Assembly (NCBI GenBank): GCA_963618735.1
Contig: CAVEUM010000010.1
Coordinates: forward strand, 1-64,000
Reading direction: 5' to 3'
Length of the DNA: 64,000 nt
Origin: CAKUFA01 sp963618735
GTDB lineage: Bacteria; Bacillota; Clostridia; Christensenellales; Aristaeellaceae
Shown here: positions 16,760-25,135 of the stretch, piece after piece
How positions within the stretch are numbered: position 1 is the first letter of the stretch
Layout of the letters: every line of letters starts with the position of its first letter
Position numbers and translations under genes: made by a program
Notes under the pieces: model-generated
What the model saw: the letters and a program-made list of their open reading frames with translations, nothing else
Databases searched by the model: none
Told to the model about the DNA's origin: nothing

Positions 16760-16795
16760 AAAAGCGGAGAGTTCAAACGAGCTCTCCGCTTTTTG
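16760..16795. terminator. Bidirectional terminator between ftsZ and the 2-hydroxyacid dehydrogenase gene
   Basis: AGCGGAGAGTTC (16763-16774) pairs with GAGCTCTCCGCT (16779-16790) with one G-U pair. A run of A precedes it and a run of T follows it, so it can stop transcription from both sides of this convergent junction. Confidence 0.88.
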
Positions 16796-16824
16796 TGTTT
16801 CTCTGAAAATGGCGAAAGAAAGAC

Positions 16825-17760
16825 TTACAGACCGTTCACGATGTTCTTCGGACGATTGCCGCTGAGCGCGTCTAAGACCTGCCTGGAACATGCTTCCGCC
16901 ATGGCACGGCGGGTTTCAACGGTATTGGCACTGTGATGGGGCGTCAGCACAACGTTGTGATATTGCTTCAGACACTCGGGAATGTGGGGCTCATCGGGAT
17001 AAACATCCAGGCCAGCGCCTGCAAGATGGCCATTTCCCAGTGCATCGGCCAATGCGTTCGAATCAATAACAGCGCCTCGAGCAGCGTTGATGAGATAGCT
17101 GCCTTGCTTCATACGGGAAAGCATGTCAGCATCCATCAGACAGCGGGTTTCATCATTCAGCGGACAGTGCAGGGATACAATGTCCGCATCACGAATGACA
17201 TCTGCCACAGCGTCACGCAAGGAGCCGGTGACATCACGTCGACGAAGTCCCGTCACCGTCATGCCCATAGCCTCGGCAACACGCCTGACCTCGGAGCCGA
17301 TATGTCCCATGCCGATGATTGCCAGATGCTTGCCGCGCAAGGTGTGGCTCATTTCATAGCCCATGGTAAAATAGGCTTCTGCATGAGGTTCACGCATGCG
17401 GAGATTCATCTCACCAATGCGGCGAACAACCGCCATCATGAGACCAATGGTCATTTCGGCGGTTGCCTCGGCAGTTTCCTCAGGCGTATTGGTAACCGGA
17501 ATGCCGCATTCTGCCGCAGCCTGAATATCAATGGCATTATAACCAGAACCATAGTTGGCGACAATCTTCAGCCGCTTGCCGGCGCGGATGACATCACCGC
17601 AGAGCGACTTGCAGGCAATGATTGCATCTGCCTTGGGGACAAGCTCCATGAGCTCTTCCCGGGTGAACTCCTGACCGTCATCAGGAATGTGCAAGGTGTG
17701 CCCTGCAAGCAACGAAAAACCTTCCCGTGGGACACCGACAGTGATGATGATATCAGCCAT
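16825..17760 (-). CDS. D-2-hydroxyacid dehydrogenase (NAD(P)-dependent)
   Basis: 311 residues from the ATG at 17760, with AGGAGG 6 bases upstream. Catalytic flanking domain, then a Rossmann domain with GMGHIG near residue 150, NAARG near 230 (substrate-binding Arg), DVYPDEP with the catalytic Glu near 262, and TPHHSA with the catalytic His near 283. The family reduces 2-keto acids such as glyoxylate, hydroxypyruvate or keto-gluconate, or oxidises 3-phosphoglycerate. The substrate cannot be settled; the lack of a C-terminal ACT domain argues against a full SerA. Last gene of the ribU-headed minus-strand operon. Confidence 0.85.
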   Translation of the reverse strand: MADIIITVGVPREGFSLLAGHTLHIPDDGQEFTREELMELVPKADAIIACKSLCGDVIRAGKRLKIVANYGSGYNAIDIQAAAECGIPVTNTPEETAEATAEMTIGLMMAVVRRIGEMNLRMREPHAEAYFTMGYEMSHTLRGKHLAIIGMGHIGSEVRRVAEAMGMTVTGLRRRDVTGSLRDAVADVIRDADIVSLHCPLNDETRCLMDADMLSRMKQGSYLINAARGAVIDSNALADALGNGHLAGAGLDVYPDEPHIPECLKQYHNVVLTPHHSANTVETRRAMAEACSRQVLDALSGNRPKNIVNGL

Positions 17761-17781
17761 GCAGTACCTCCTGTGGGTCAA

Positions 17782-18474
17782 TCAGATAAATCCGCCCTCG
17801 TAAACACATTTGCGCACGGTGCCGTTTTCAGGCCGCAGAAGCCATGCGTGATTGTTCTCGGAGGAATGCAGAATGGACAGACGGTCATCCAGCATCATCA
17901 AGGCGGTGTTGTTTTCCAGCGCAATGCCGGGACGGTCGGCTTCGGGCATGAAATCGTCAAAGGCTGACCAGAACTCTTCATCATAATGCGGACCGATATG
18001 ATAGGGGATTAGCCCCAGTCCATCGCACCACACAAGGGTGCTCTGACCATCCACCATGCGATCTGTGAGGCCGCGATGGAACCAGCACAGGGCTCCGGCG
18101 CTTAATCCGCTGAGCACAATGCCGCATTCCCATGCTTCTTTCAGCAGGACGTCTACGCCCGTTTCATGCCAGACGCGGAGCATATCCTCTGTATCGCCGC
18201 CGCCAACGTAAATGATATCAGATGACAGGATCGTTTCGCGAAGCGTTTGCGCATCGGGGGCGTTTTCCCAAAGAAGCAACGCCTTAACGGTGCAGCCAAG
18301 CTGATGATAGGCGGCTGTAAATTCCTCGACATAGGCGCGGCTGTCATGGCTGGCAGTGGGCAAAAACAACACGCTTGGGGTTACTTTTTCGGAGAGACTG
18401 ACGATCGTTCGGTCAATGGCCAGCGTTTCTCCTGCAGCAAGATTGCCGCCGCCGATGGCTACGATTGCGCGCAA
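17782..18474 (-). CDS. Peptidase E-like protein (family S51)
   Basis: 230 residues. The fold resembles class I glutamine amidotransferases; the nucleophile elbow GLSAGA holds the catalytic Ser, and IIYVGGGDT upstream is the typical glycine-rich strand-turn. Peptidase E (PepE) cleaves Asp-X dipeptides; related Firmicute proteins are uncharacterised. It lies 12 bases after rimI and 21 before the dehydrogenase, so is co-transcribed. The role in this operon is unknown. Cytoplasmic, no signal peptide. Confidence 0.8.
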   Translation of the reverse strand: MRAIVAIGGGNLAAGETLAIDRTIVSLSEKVTPSVLFLPTASHDSRAYVEEFTAAYHQLGCTVKALLLWENAPDAQTLRETILSSDIIYVGGGDTEDMLRVWHETGVDVLLKEAWECGIVLSGLSAGALCWFHRGLTDRMVDGQSTLVWCDGLGLIPYHIGPHYDEEFWSAFDDFMPEADRPGIALENNTALMMLDDRLSILHSSENNHAWLLRPENGTVRKCVYEGGFI

Positions 18475-18486
18475 TGGGATTCCTCC

Positions 18487-18984
18487 TTACTCGGTTACGG
18501 TCTCGGGCTCGGTAAAGTCGGGATCAGCGGGAGGCATGTGCTCACAGACCATGAGCAGGGCATCCTCTTGGTTGTCTTCATAGTAGCGCTTGCGCCAGCC
18601 AACACCGACATAGCCGATGGATTTGTACAGATTCTGGGCACGCTCATTGCTGCGGCGAACCTCCAGCGTTGCGTAGGCCGCACCAAGGTTGGAAAGATAC
18701 TGCATCAAGCCTTCGGTGAGCTGGCGGCCATAGCCGTGCCCCCGATAGGCTTCCAAAATGGCAATGTTGGTGATGTGACTTTCGTCCAGAATGATCCACG
18801 CGCCTGCATAGCCAATGACCACGCCATCAACCTCTGCAACAAGATAGCGGGCGGCAACGTTCCGCGTAAGCTCCTGGTAGAAGGAATCGCGGCTCCAGGG
18901 CATGGCAAAAGTGGCCGCCTCAATGGCGACCACAGCGTCTAAATCCTCCAGCGTCATACGGCGGACAATGCATTCATTGGGCAT
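18487..18984 (-). CDS. rimI: Ribosomal protein alanine N-acetyltransferase-like GNAT protein
   Basis: 165 residues from ATG 18984, chosen because TGGAGG lies 6 bases upstream; it overlaps the end of tsaB by 11 bases. GNAT fold: IAILEAYRGHGYGRQL holds the acetyl-CoA pyrophosphate loop (R/Q-x-x-G-x-G/A), and LEVRRSNERAQNLYKSIGY is the conserved C-terminal block. RimI acetylates the N-terminus of a ribosomal protein (S18 in E. coli). The tsaE-tsaB-rimI order is standard in Firmicutes (tsaD often next, but absent here), supporting the call. The C-terminal tail is acidic. Confidence 0.9.
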   Translation of the reverse strand: MPNECIVRRMTLEDLDAVVAIEAATFAMPWSRDSFYQELTRNVAARYLVAEVDGVVIGYAGAWIILDESHITNIAILEAYRGHGYGRQLTEGLMQYLSNLGAAYATLEVRRSNERAQNLYKSIGYVGVGWRKRYYEDNQEDALLMVCEHMPPADPDFTEPETVTE

Positions 18985-19675
18985 TTTGAGCCTCCACCAG
19001 CTGCTTGCACCGCTCCGCGTTAGGAGCACGCAGATACAGGGGCATCAGCTGTAAATAATCAAGTTCATCCGTTGCAAGGCTTCCAAGTGCAGCAACGGAG
19101 GCAGGGCGCAGGAACGCATGCTGAGGTGCGGCAAAAACTGCCTTGTCGCCCAGCATCTCAGACAGACGATTGCGATGGACAGGCATGCCGTCACCAAGGA
19201 ACAGGAAACGTTCCCCGAGAGGCTGAAGGGCGCTCACGTACTCTTCCAGCTTCATGGGTGCATCGGGGAGCAAACGCTTTGGCGGCATACCTGCTGTAAA
19301 GGCGGCGCCATAGACCTGGCCTGCACGGGCATCCTGAATCGGGCAGATGACACCGTCAAAGTCCGTAATGCCTGCTGCCATGGCTTCCAGCGCGTCAATG
19401 GCTACGCAGGGCTTTCCGGCACCGTGCGCCATAGCCTTCACTGTGCTGACGCCAATGCGGACGCCTGTGAAAGAGCCGGGTCCAACCACCACCGCGATGC
19501 GGTCAATATCCTTCAAGCCCAGGCCGGATGCATTCAAGGCGGCATCCACCATGGGCATCAGGTTGGCAGAGTGGGTCAGCTTGTTGCAAACGGCGCATTC
19601 GTACCGAATGGTGTGGTCGACGAGAACACTCACACCGCACACAGGGCCAGAAGTATCAATAGCTAAGATTTTCAA
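18974..19675 (-). CDS. tsaB: tRNA threonylcarbamoyladenosine biosynthesis protein TsaB
   Basis: 233 residues from TTG 19675. The conserved N-terminus LKILAIDTSG begins exactly there and GGAGGAG lies 7 bases upstream; the longer open frame to 19816 overlaps tsaE and is not coding. ASKHA-type fold without key catalytic residues; VVVGPGSFTGVRIG is the family block near residue 70. TsaB binds TsaD and TsaE to transfer the threonylcarbamoyl group to A37 of ANN-decoding tRNAs. tsaD itself is not in the window. Confidence 0.93.
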   Translation of the reverse strand: MKILAIDTSGPVCGVSVLVDHTIRYECAVCNKLTHSANLMPMVDAALNASGLGLKDIDRIAVVVGPGSFTGVRIGVSTVKAMAHGAGKPCVAIDALEAMAAGITDFDGVICPIQDARAGQVYGAAFTAGMPPKRLLPDAPMKLEEYVSALQPLGERFLFLGDGMPVHRNRLSEMLGDKAVFAAPQHAFLRPASVAALGSLATDELDYLQLMPLYLRAPNAERCKQLVEAQNAQ

Positions 19676-19679
19676 GTGC

Positions 19680-20120
19680 TCACTCCTCCAGCTTGAGGTT
19701 GCGGAAACCACCGCGATAATCGAAGGTAATGCTTCGGCCGTCATCTTCCGTGGGTGCAATGGTGATGGAAAGACAAGTTTCCGGAATGGCGTCAGGACAT
19801 TGCCCGGGCCACTCAACCACCGCTACGCCATCACCGCCGAGATATTCGTCCATGCCCATTTCGTACAGCTCTTCGCTGCTCTGCAGGCGATACCAGTCGA
19901 AATGATAGAGGGGAATGCGGCCGTCATCATATACGTTCATGATGGTGAAACTGGGACTGCTGATGGGACCGGCAATGCCAAGACCTTTCGCAATGCCGCG
20001 GGTCATTTCGCTCTTGCCGGCGCCGAGATCGCCCCAAAAAAGAAGCACATCCCCCGGCAAAAGCAGGTGCGCCAGCCTTTCGCCCAGGGCACGAGTTTCT
20101 GCCGGAGAATGTGTAATCAC
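19680..20120 (-). CDS. tsaE: tRNA threonylcarbamoyladenosine biosynthesis ATPase TsaE
   Basis: 146 residues from GTG 20120, with AAGGAGC upstream. Small P-loop ATPase: WGDLGAGKSEM near residue 35 is the Walker A, and LGGDGVAVVEWPGQ holds the conserved EW motif. TsaE drives turnover of the TsaB-TsaD complex in t6A synthesis. It begins 31 bases after ribU with no promoter visible between, and tsaB follows 4 bases after its stop. Confidence 0.95.
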   Translation of the reverse strand: MITHSPAETRALGERLAHLLLPGDVLLFWGDLGAGKSEMTRGIAKGLGIAGPISSPSFTIMNVYDDGRIPLYHFDWYRLQSSEELYEMGMDEYLGGDGVAVVEWPGQCPDAIPETCLSITIAPTEDDGRSITFDYRGGFRNLKLEE

Positions 20121-20151
20121 GTTGATCGCTCCTTATTTATATCCGCACTGC

Positions 20152-20739
20152 TTACCGCTTGGAAACGTGCAGCAGGGGAGAAAGATGCTTGTAAAGCACA
20201 AAGGTCAGTGCGCTGAGCACAACGCCCTTGAGCAGATTGAAGGGTGCGGTGACGCACAGGAGAAGTTTCCACTCCGTATCCACGAAGGGGATCACCTTTG
20301 TTGCCATGCCGACAACAGCCTCCATGGGCATGCCGTAAGCACTCATGTAGAACGGAATCATGATCTGCCAGTTGACGATTACGCTGGCGGCAATCATGGC
20401 GACCGTGCCGACAATCATGCCGACAAGCGCCGTCTTACGGGACTTCTTGTGCTGATAGATGAATGCTGCGGGCAGAATGAACGCTGCACCCATGATGAAG
20501 TCAGCCAGTTCGCCGACGTACATGCTGGAAGAATGCAGCATGCCGATCAGGCTCTTGAGGAACAGAATGGCCAATCCAGCCCAGGGACCCATGGAGAATG
20601 CGCCCAACAGCACGGGCAGATTGCTCAGATCCAGCTTGTAGAAAGCAACCACGGGAATCTCAATGAGAAACAGGATGGATGCCAGGGCGGTCAGGACTGC
20701 AATGCGGGTCAGGTACTGGACGGGTAGGTTCTTTTTCAT
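20152..20739 (-). CDS. ribU: Riboflavin ECF transporter S component RibU
   Basis: 195 residues from ATG 20739, with AAGGAGG 7 bases upstream. A hydrophobic protein with about six helices and the S-component features of the RibU group: helix 1 followed by FYKLDLSNLPVLLG and a GPWAG turn. It binds riboflavin/FMN and works with the shared EcfA/A'/T module encoded elsewhere. The FMN riboswitch directly upstream makes the substrate assignment firm. First gene of an apparent operon with tsaE, tsaB and rimI. Confidence 0.93.
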   Translation of the reverse strand: MKKNLPVQYLTRIAVLTALASILFLIEIPVVAFYKLDLSNLPVLLGAFSMGPWAGLAILFLKSLIGMLHSSSMYVGELADFIMGAAFILPAAFIYQHKKSRKTALVGMIVGTVAMIAASVIVNWQIMIPFYMSAYGMPMEAVVGMATKVIPFVDTEWKLLLCVTAPFNLLKGVVLSALTFVLYKHLSPLLHVSKR

Positions 20740-20765
20740 GAGAAAGCCTCCTTGTGAAATACGCA

Positions 20766-20797
20766 CGCCCCTGGAAGCAACTTGCTTTTCAGGGGCG
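20766..20797 (-). promoter_or_regulatory. Expression-platform hairpin between FMN riboswitch and ribU
   Basis: CGCCCCTG (20797-20790 on the minus strand) pairs with CAGGGGCG (20773-20766), with further pairing inside. It is followed by the ribU ribosome site rather than a T run, so control may be at translation initiation or through an alternative fold. Confidence 0.55.
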
Positions 20798-20821
20798 GAA
20801 AACATATACGTATTCCAGCGC

Positions 20822-20938
20822 TCTTCTCTCATCCAGACTATACTGTCGGCCTCGGAATTACACCGAGTCGGCTGAACCAGAGGTTCAGTTCGCGGGCTAT
20901 ACCGCCGGTAGGGAATTACACCCTGCCCCGAAGAAGCT
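20822..20938 (-). ncRNA. FMN riboswitch (RFN element)
   Basis: Read on the minus strand it begins CTTCGGGGCAGGG, continues with TACCGGCGGTA and AGCCCGCGA, then the GGTGTAATTCCG block and CGACAGT, and ends with GTCTGGATGAGAGAAG. These are the conserved blocks of the six-stem RFN element in the correct order. It senses FMN and lowers expression of riboflavin uptake when FMN is abundant. Confidence 0.97.
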
Positions 20939-20971
20939 CCAAGTAGCTATGCTTTTTTAGGAACCGCTGTC

Positions 20972-21000
20972 ATTATAGCGCGTCCCTGCATGGATGTCAA
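20972..21000 (-). promoter_or_regulatory. Consensus sigma-A promoter for the riboswitch-ribU transcript
   Basis: TTGACA (21000-20995) and TATAAT (20977-20972) with a 17-base spacer: a perfect consensus promoter. Transcription would start near 20965, about 27 bases before the riboswitch. Confidence 0.93.
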
Positions 21001-21040
21001 GGGTTTGTCAGATGAATGCTTTGATGACCGAAAAGCAAAG

Positions 21041-21078
21041 AAAAAACCTGCGCAGGAGATGCACTCCTCACACAGGCT
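21041..21078 (-). terminator. Terminator for the acidic coiled-coil gene
   Basis: On the minus strand CCTGTGTGAGGAG pairs with CTCCTGCGCAGG (G-U pairs and one bulge) and is followed by TTTTTTC. Confidence 0.85.
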
Positions 21079-21098
21079 GATTGTGAAGACGATACGGA

Positions 21099-21611
21099 TT
21101 AGCCCTCGGTATGCTCCTCATCGGGCATCTGCAGGGTAGGGACGTCGTCATCTGTTACAGGGGCTTCGGTGACAACTTCGGTTTCTTCCTCGACCACCTC
21201 AATGGTGGGGACAGCGTCGTCATCGCTTGCGTCATCGGCAACATCTTCCGTGACGGTTTCGACAGCTGCATCTTCCGCTGCCGCTTCATCGGAAGAAGCT
21301 TCAGCCGTTTCATCGGGAACCTGCTCCGTGGTCACACCGGCAAAGCGCTCGGTGCGCATGGCGTTGAGCTCTTCGTCCAGGCGGCTCAGTTCTTCCAGCT
21401 GCTTGGCCAGCTTCTCAGGGAACTGCTCGCCCTTTTGCCACATTTCATAAGCCTGTGCGCCAAAATCGGAGAGGATCTCGCGGCGACGGTTAATAAGATT
21501 CATTTCCTGAACCTTGTATTTCGTGTTGCTGGCAATGTTGGAGGCAGTGTTGCCGATGGCTTCCATGCCCTTGATCCAAGCAGTCTTCAGATTCTTGCTA
21601 ATGTCTGCCAT
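21099..21611 (-). CDS. Hypothetical acidic coiled-coil protein
   Basis: 170 residues; not recognised as a named family. The N-terminal half is basic and helical with a probable coiled coil (about residues 30-90: many Glu, Lys, Leu, Arg at heptad-like spacing) including WQKGEQFPEKLAKQLEEL. The C-terminal half is a very acidic low-complexity tail rich in Asp, Glu, Val, Thr and Ala. No membrane helix and no Cys. A cytoplasmic scaffold or stress protein is possible, but function is unknown. Single-gene unit with its own promoter and terminator. An AAGGAG site lies before the ATG. Confidence 0.8.
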   Translation of the reverse strand: MADISKNLKTAWIKGMEAIGNTASNIASNTKYKVQEMNLINRRREILSDFGAQAYEMWQKGEQFPEKLAKQLEELSRLDEELNAMRTERFAGVTTEQVPDETAEASSDEAAAEDAAVETVTEDVADDASDDDAVPTIEVVEEETEVVTEAPVTDDDVPTLQMPDEEHTEG

Positions 21612-21672
21612 ATCTCATAACTCCTTTCAACTTGGCTGGGAATAGTTTCGTCATAGAAAGAATAAATTCCTT

Positions 21673-21702
21673 CTTATAGCAGTACACATTGTCACTTTTC
21701 AA
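21673..21702 (-). promoter_or_regulatory. Promoter for the acidic coiled-coil gene
   Basis: TTGAAA (21702-21697), 18-base spacer, TATAAG (21678-21673), preceded by TGC as in an extended -10. Lies in the 110-base gap after the lipid kinase gene. Confidence 0.6.
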
Positions 21703-21721
21703 AAATTATTCACATTTGCCA

Positions 21722-22588
21722 TTACCAGAACAGCAGCAGCTTCCCAGGCTGAATATGGAACTCTGCACGATCCATGCTGAAAATTTCACCATCCACATTC
21801 AAGCGCATGCCGGGACAGTCAATGGTGATGCTGTCGCAAAGCAGATGCTCGGTTATCTTGAAGTGGAGAATGCGCCCCATCATCAGCCCCGGCAGATAGA
21901 GGGGAATTACCCGGCGAGGCTTGTCATCAACGAGAACAACGTCCAGCTTGCCATCATTGATTTTCGCCGCAGGACAGATCGGAATGCCGCCGCCGATGTA
22001 GCGTCCATTGGCGACGCTGCAAATCAGCACATCCTGCTCACGCTCCTGACCGTCGATGGTCAGCTTGACGTGAATCTTTTTGTGATGGAATATAGCCCTC
22101 ACCAGGCCAATCAGGTAGGGGAAAATGCCGCGGACATACTTTTTGGCTGCCAGTGTGTAATCCAGCACGGTTACATCAAATCCTGTGCCGCTAACGTTCA
22201 GGAACATCCGATCGTTCATGGTGCAGATGTCCACTGCACGCGGCTGATGACTCAGAATAAAATCCAGTGCGGAAATGACCCGCGTAGGGGAGCCTGTGGA
22301 TTTTACAAAGTCGTTGCCTGTACCTGCGGGAATGATGCCCAGAGGAATCTCTGTACCAAGCAGGCCGCAAGCCACCTCAAAGGAGGTTCCGTCACCGCCT
22401 ACGGCAATGACGCCTGTGCAGTCGCCACGGGATGCGGCTTCCCTGGCGAGAAGCGTTGCATGGCCGGGATGATCTGTGTGGCAAAATTCGGAGGGAATGC
22501 CGCGAATGGTCATTTCGTCTCGTAATTGGCGTTCAACACGGGCGGCGTAGCCATTGCCGGCGGTTCGGTTCACGATAAAGGTCAGCAT
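21722..22588 (-). CDS. Diacylglycerol kinase family lipid kinase
   Basis: 288 residues. The N-terminal catalytic domain has the nucleotide-binding GGDGTSFEV near residue 85 and PLGIIPAGTGNDF near 110, as in DagK/YegS-type lipid kinases; the C-terminal half is the beta-sandwich domain with VCSVANGRYIGGG-like sequence. It phosphorylates a lipid such as diacylglycerol, feeding recycling of lipids released by lipoteichoic-acid or membrane glycan synthesis. The exact lipid is not readable. Monocistronic, with its own consensus-like promoter; no clear terminator was seen after it. Confidence 0.88.
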   Translation of the reverse strand: MLTFIVNRTAGNGYAARVERQLRDEMTIRGIPSEFCHTDHPGHATLLAREAASRGDCTGVIAVGGDGTSFEVACGLLGTEIPLGIIPAGTGNDFVKSTGSPTRVISALDFILSHQPRAVDICTMNDRMFLNVSGTGFDVTVLDYTLAAKKYVRGIFPYLIGLVRAIFHHKKIHVKLTIDGQEREQDVLICSVANGRYIGGGIPICPAAKINDGKLDVVLVDDKPRRVIPLYLPGLMMGRILHFKITEHLLCDSITIDCPGMRLNVDGEIFSMDRAEFHIQPGKLLLFW

Positions 22589-22621
22589 GCGTCATCCCTC
22601 ACTTTCTTGTACACCAAGTGT

Positions 22622-22650
22622 ATGTTACCGCAAAGTGCGCGAAATGTCAA
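22622..22650 (-). promoter_or_regulatory. Promoter for the lipid kinase gene
   Basis: TTGACA (22650-22645), 17-base spacer, TAACAT (22627-22622). Divergent from the promoter at 22763; between the two, and up to the start at 22849, no further gene is seen. Confidence 0.7.
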
Positions 22651-22762
22651 AGGAAACAACAAAGGCTAATCAAGGGGGACTCGGTTCTATGCAAGTTGCT
22701 ATACAAATTGTACTTTTTCAAGGAGAATTGTCGTACACTTCTTCCACATTTCACCATGACGC

Positions 22763-22791
22763 TTGACGAAACGGCAAAGTTTTGCTACAAT
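22763..22791 (+). promoter_or_regulatory. Promoter for the unknown 732-residue protein
   Basis: TTGACG (22763-22768), 17-base spacer, TACAAT (22786-22791), with TG at 22783-22784 forming an extended -10. Start of transcription near 22798. Confidence 0.85.
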
Positions 22792-22848
22792 TTATACATC
22801 CAGAGCATCGCTGCGTTTTTTATTTTATTGCATTGGAGGCTTTATTAT

Positions 22849-25047
22849 ATGGATCTTATGCATGAGATCGTTTTATCGTGGTTGGAAGAAGACAACACGC
22901 AACGCGCTTATTTTCGTCTCAAGCCCCTGCTGACGGTGTCAGGAGATGCACAGGAGGAAGCGGCGAAGCTCTGGCCGGAAGATGGTGCTTTGCGCATCGT
23001 TCCTGATAAAAATGAGCAGGGTTATTTTAAGGATCGCATGCGCGCTATGGGGAATTTTTGTTTAATGGATCTGACACCGTTCCCTGCAGAAGCCAACAAA
23101 ATCCGTACCAATAAGAATTTCCGCCCCGACCGTGATGAGAGAAATCAATACATTCTTTATTCGGATGCTGTGAAGGCGGTGCCTTCCCACACGTTCTATG
23201 AAGTTCTGGAGGGCGCACCTGAGAATGCGGAAACCTTGGCTGCCACTGCTGCAACGCCTCTGTTCCTGATTCGGCAGGAGGATGTCCTTTATGGTCCTGT
23301 GGACAGGCAGAACCCAGCCACCCCTGAGCATGCCCCTGAAATGGAAGCCGTGGTGTATGACGTGCCTTGCCCGGACGGCAAGCAGCGCGTAATTCTTTGC
23401 AAAAAGGAAATTGAACAGACGCCTGCAGAACCTAAGGCTGAAGCGAAAGTTGCTCCTGTGGCTGAAGCAAAGACAGAAAGCACGGGAGAACTTCCTATTG
23501 GCAAGACGTTGAATATTCTGGATGAAAACAAAGATTTCGCTGAAACCCTGGAGGGACTCAATCAGCCGCTGAGTCATGGCGCTAATTTGCTGCATCATCG
23601 GCAGGAGGAGTCTGCTCCGGTAGAACCGATTCGTCCCCAGCAGTTGACAGGCACGCCCTTGATGCGCAGTGCAGGATTGCACACATCGGTTCCGCGCCCC
23701 AAGAATTATGTGCAGGAAGTTGTTGCTAATCAGATGCGCGCAGTGCGGAATGATCCGCCGGCTGCACCGCTGCCCAGCGGCGTAACCATGCGCGCGGTGG
23801 ACAATCCTGTGGAGCGTGCGTGCACCTATCTCCAGCAAGCATGGCAGATGCCGGAAGCACAGCAGCAGCTGGTAGATTTTGTGCTGTCCCTGCCTGGCAT
23901 GAGTGCGCGGATTGTGCCCACAGTCACTGCTTCTCAGGGAAAAACGCCGCTGCAGCAGGCACTCCAGCATCGACTGGAGGATTTGGAGGCAGAGCGTCTG
24001 GCAGCGCTGATTCAGCTGGATAAGGCCAGGGATGATCTGGAAAAATTCCGCAAAAATGCGCTGGAAACTGCCAGCGGTGAAGCATCCCGCAAGCTCCGTG
24101 AAGCAGAAGCACAGCTGGATGCATACACGAAGCAGAAGGACGCGCTGGTGGAACAGGTGAGCACCCTGGCCAAGCAGCGTGACGCGGTGGAGGAAGAAGT
24201 GGAGCGCCTCCGCCAGAATGACTATGCGTCCGCTTTGGCTGAGGCTCTGAACCGCGCACAGCTTGTAGCCCCTGTGGCAGGACAGGCATTGCGGATGCAC
24301 ACCCATGTGGGTACGCCGACGCCTTTGTCCGAGCTGGCCAAGCGTCTTGCGGAAGCATGCAAGGCCAATCAAACGGAATGCTCTTACAATGCAGCAACGG
24401 CATTGCTGGGTGCGCTGACGGTATGCACCCGTGTGGGCGTTGCAACGGAGACCATGGCCGCAGCTGCAACCCTTGCGGAAAATCTCACCTGCGCAATGGG
24501 CTGGCATGCCGGCTACGCTCTGCAGACGGCAACCAACCAGACCCCTGTGCCCGATACGAAGTTTGTCGAGGAAGCAACGCCCATGCTGCTGCTCAGCACA
24601 TTAACGGATGTTGCCCCTGCCGAGCCTGCCTGCACAGTAACCCTGGTGAATCAGCCCGGCACCTTGACGGGGATGACTTCCTATGCGGTGAATCCTTATC
24701 CCATCTTCAGCGTACCTGCGTTGTCGTATGTGGCGGAAATGCTCACCGAGGGTGCGCCGCTGTCGATGGAGGAAGGCAAGAAGAAATTCACGGAAGAGTC
24801 GTTTGCGGCCGTCCGCAGCGTGCTTGCCCCTGTATTGAAGACGATTGCTCCTTTGTCCGGCAAGGCGGCAAAGGAAATGGAACATTTCGTTCTGCTGTGC
24901 GCTGAAGCCATGGAGGGCGGCTTGTCTGCTGCGTGCGACTGGGCCATCAAGCTGTGGGTGATGCCGCAGGTCAGTGCGGATGTTGCAGCAAAGAATCAGC
25001 TCCGTTCGCTGTTGGTGGAATATCCGCAGTCGTTGGCAATGCTGTAA
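22849..25047 (+). CDS. Unknown 732-residue protein with central coiled coil
   Basis: Not recognised. The ATG at 22849 is chosen because TTGGAGG lies 8 bases upstream and the strong promoter is 58 bases before; the open frame extends further up but through the promoter. Layout: an N-terminal domain (1-150) with many aromatic and charged residues; a Pro/Ala/Glu-rich variable stretch (about 160-300); a helical segment; a clear coiled coil (about 373-460) rich in Glu, Lys, Leu, Ala and Arg; and a C-terminal alpha-rich domain (460-732). No signal peptide, membrane helix, P-loop or metal motif. Single gene with its own promoter and terminator. A structural or regulatory protein restricted to some Clostridia is a guess. 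Confidence 0.85.
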   Translation: MDLMHEIVLSWLEEDNTQRAYFRLKPLLTVSGDAQEEAAKLWPEDGALRIVPDKNEQGYFKDRMRAMGNFCLMDLTPFPAEANKIRTNKNFRPDRDERNQYILYSDAVKAVPSHTFYEVLEGAPENAETLAATAATPLFLIRQEDVLYGPVDRQNPATPEHAPEMEAVVYDVPCPDGKQRVILCKKEIEQTPAEPKAEAKVAPVAEAKTESTGELPIGKTLNILDENKDFAETLEGLNQPLSHGANLLHHRQEESAPVEPIRPQQLTGTPLMRSAGLHTSVPRPKNYVQEVVANQMRAVRNDPPAAPLPSGVTMRAVDNPVERACTYLQQAWQMPEAQQQLVDFVLSLPGMSARIVPTVTASQGKTPLQQALQHRLEDLEAERLAALIQLDKARDDLEKFRKNALETASGEASRKLREAEAQLDAYTKQKDALVEQVSTLAKQRDAVEEEVERLRQNDYASALAEALNRAQLVAPVAGQALRMHTHVGTPTPLSELAKRLAEACKANQTECSYNAATALLGALTVCTRVGVATETMAAAATLAENLTCAMGWHAGYALQTATNQTPVPDTKFVEEATPMLLLSTLTDVAPAEPACTVTLVNQPGTLTGMTSYAVNPYPIFSVPALSYVAEMLTEGAPLSMEEGKKKFTEESFAAVRSVLAPVLKTIAPLSGKAAKEMEHFVLLCAEAMEGGLSAACDWAIKLWVMPQVSADVAAKNQLRSLLVEYPQSLAML

Positions 25048-25082
25048 TGGAGCGTGCTTTGTAAGCAAACCTTAAAAGTTAG

Positions 25083-25120
25083 AGGGATAGCGGTCTCTTG
25101 AAGGATCGCTATCCCTTTTG
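25083..25120 (+). terminator. Terminator after the unknown 732-residue protein
   Basis: GGGATAGCG (25084-25092) pairs with CGCTATCCC (25107-25115), followed by TTTTGTTTT. Confidence 0.9.
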
Positions 25121-25135
25121 TTTTCCGGACATTCA

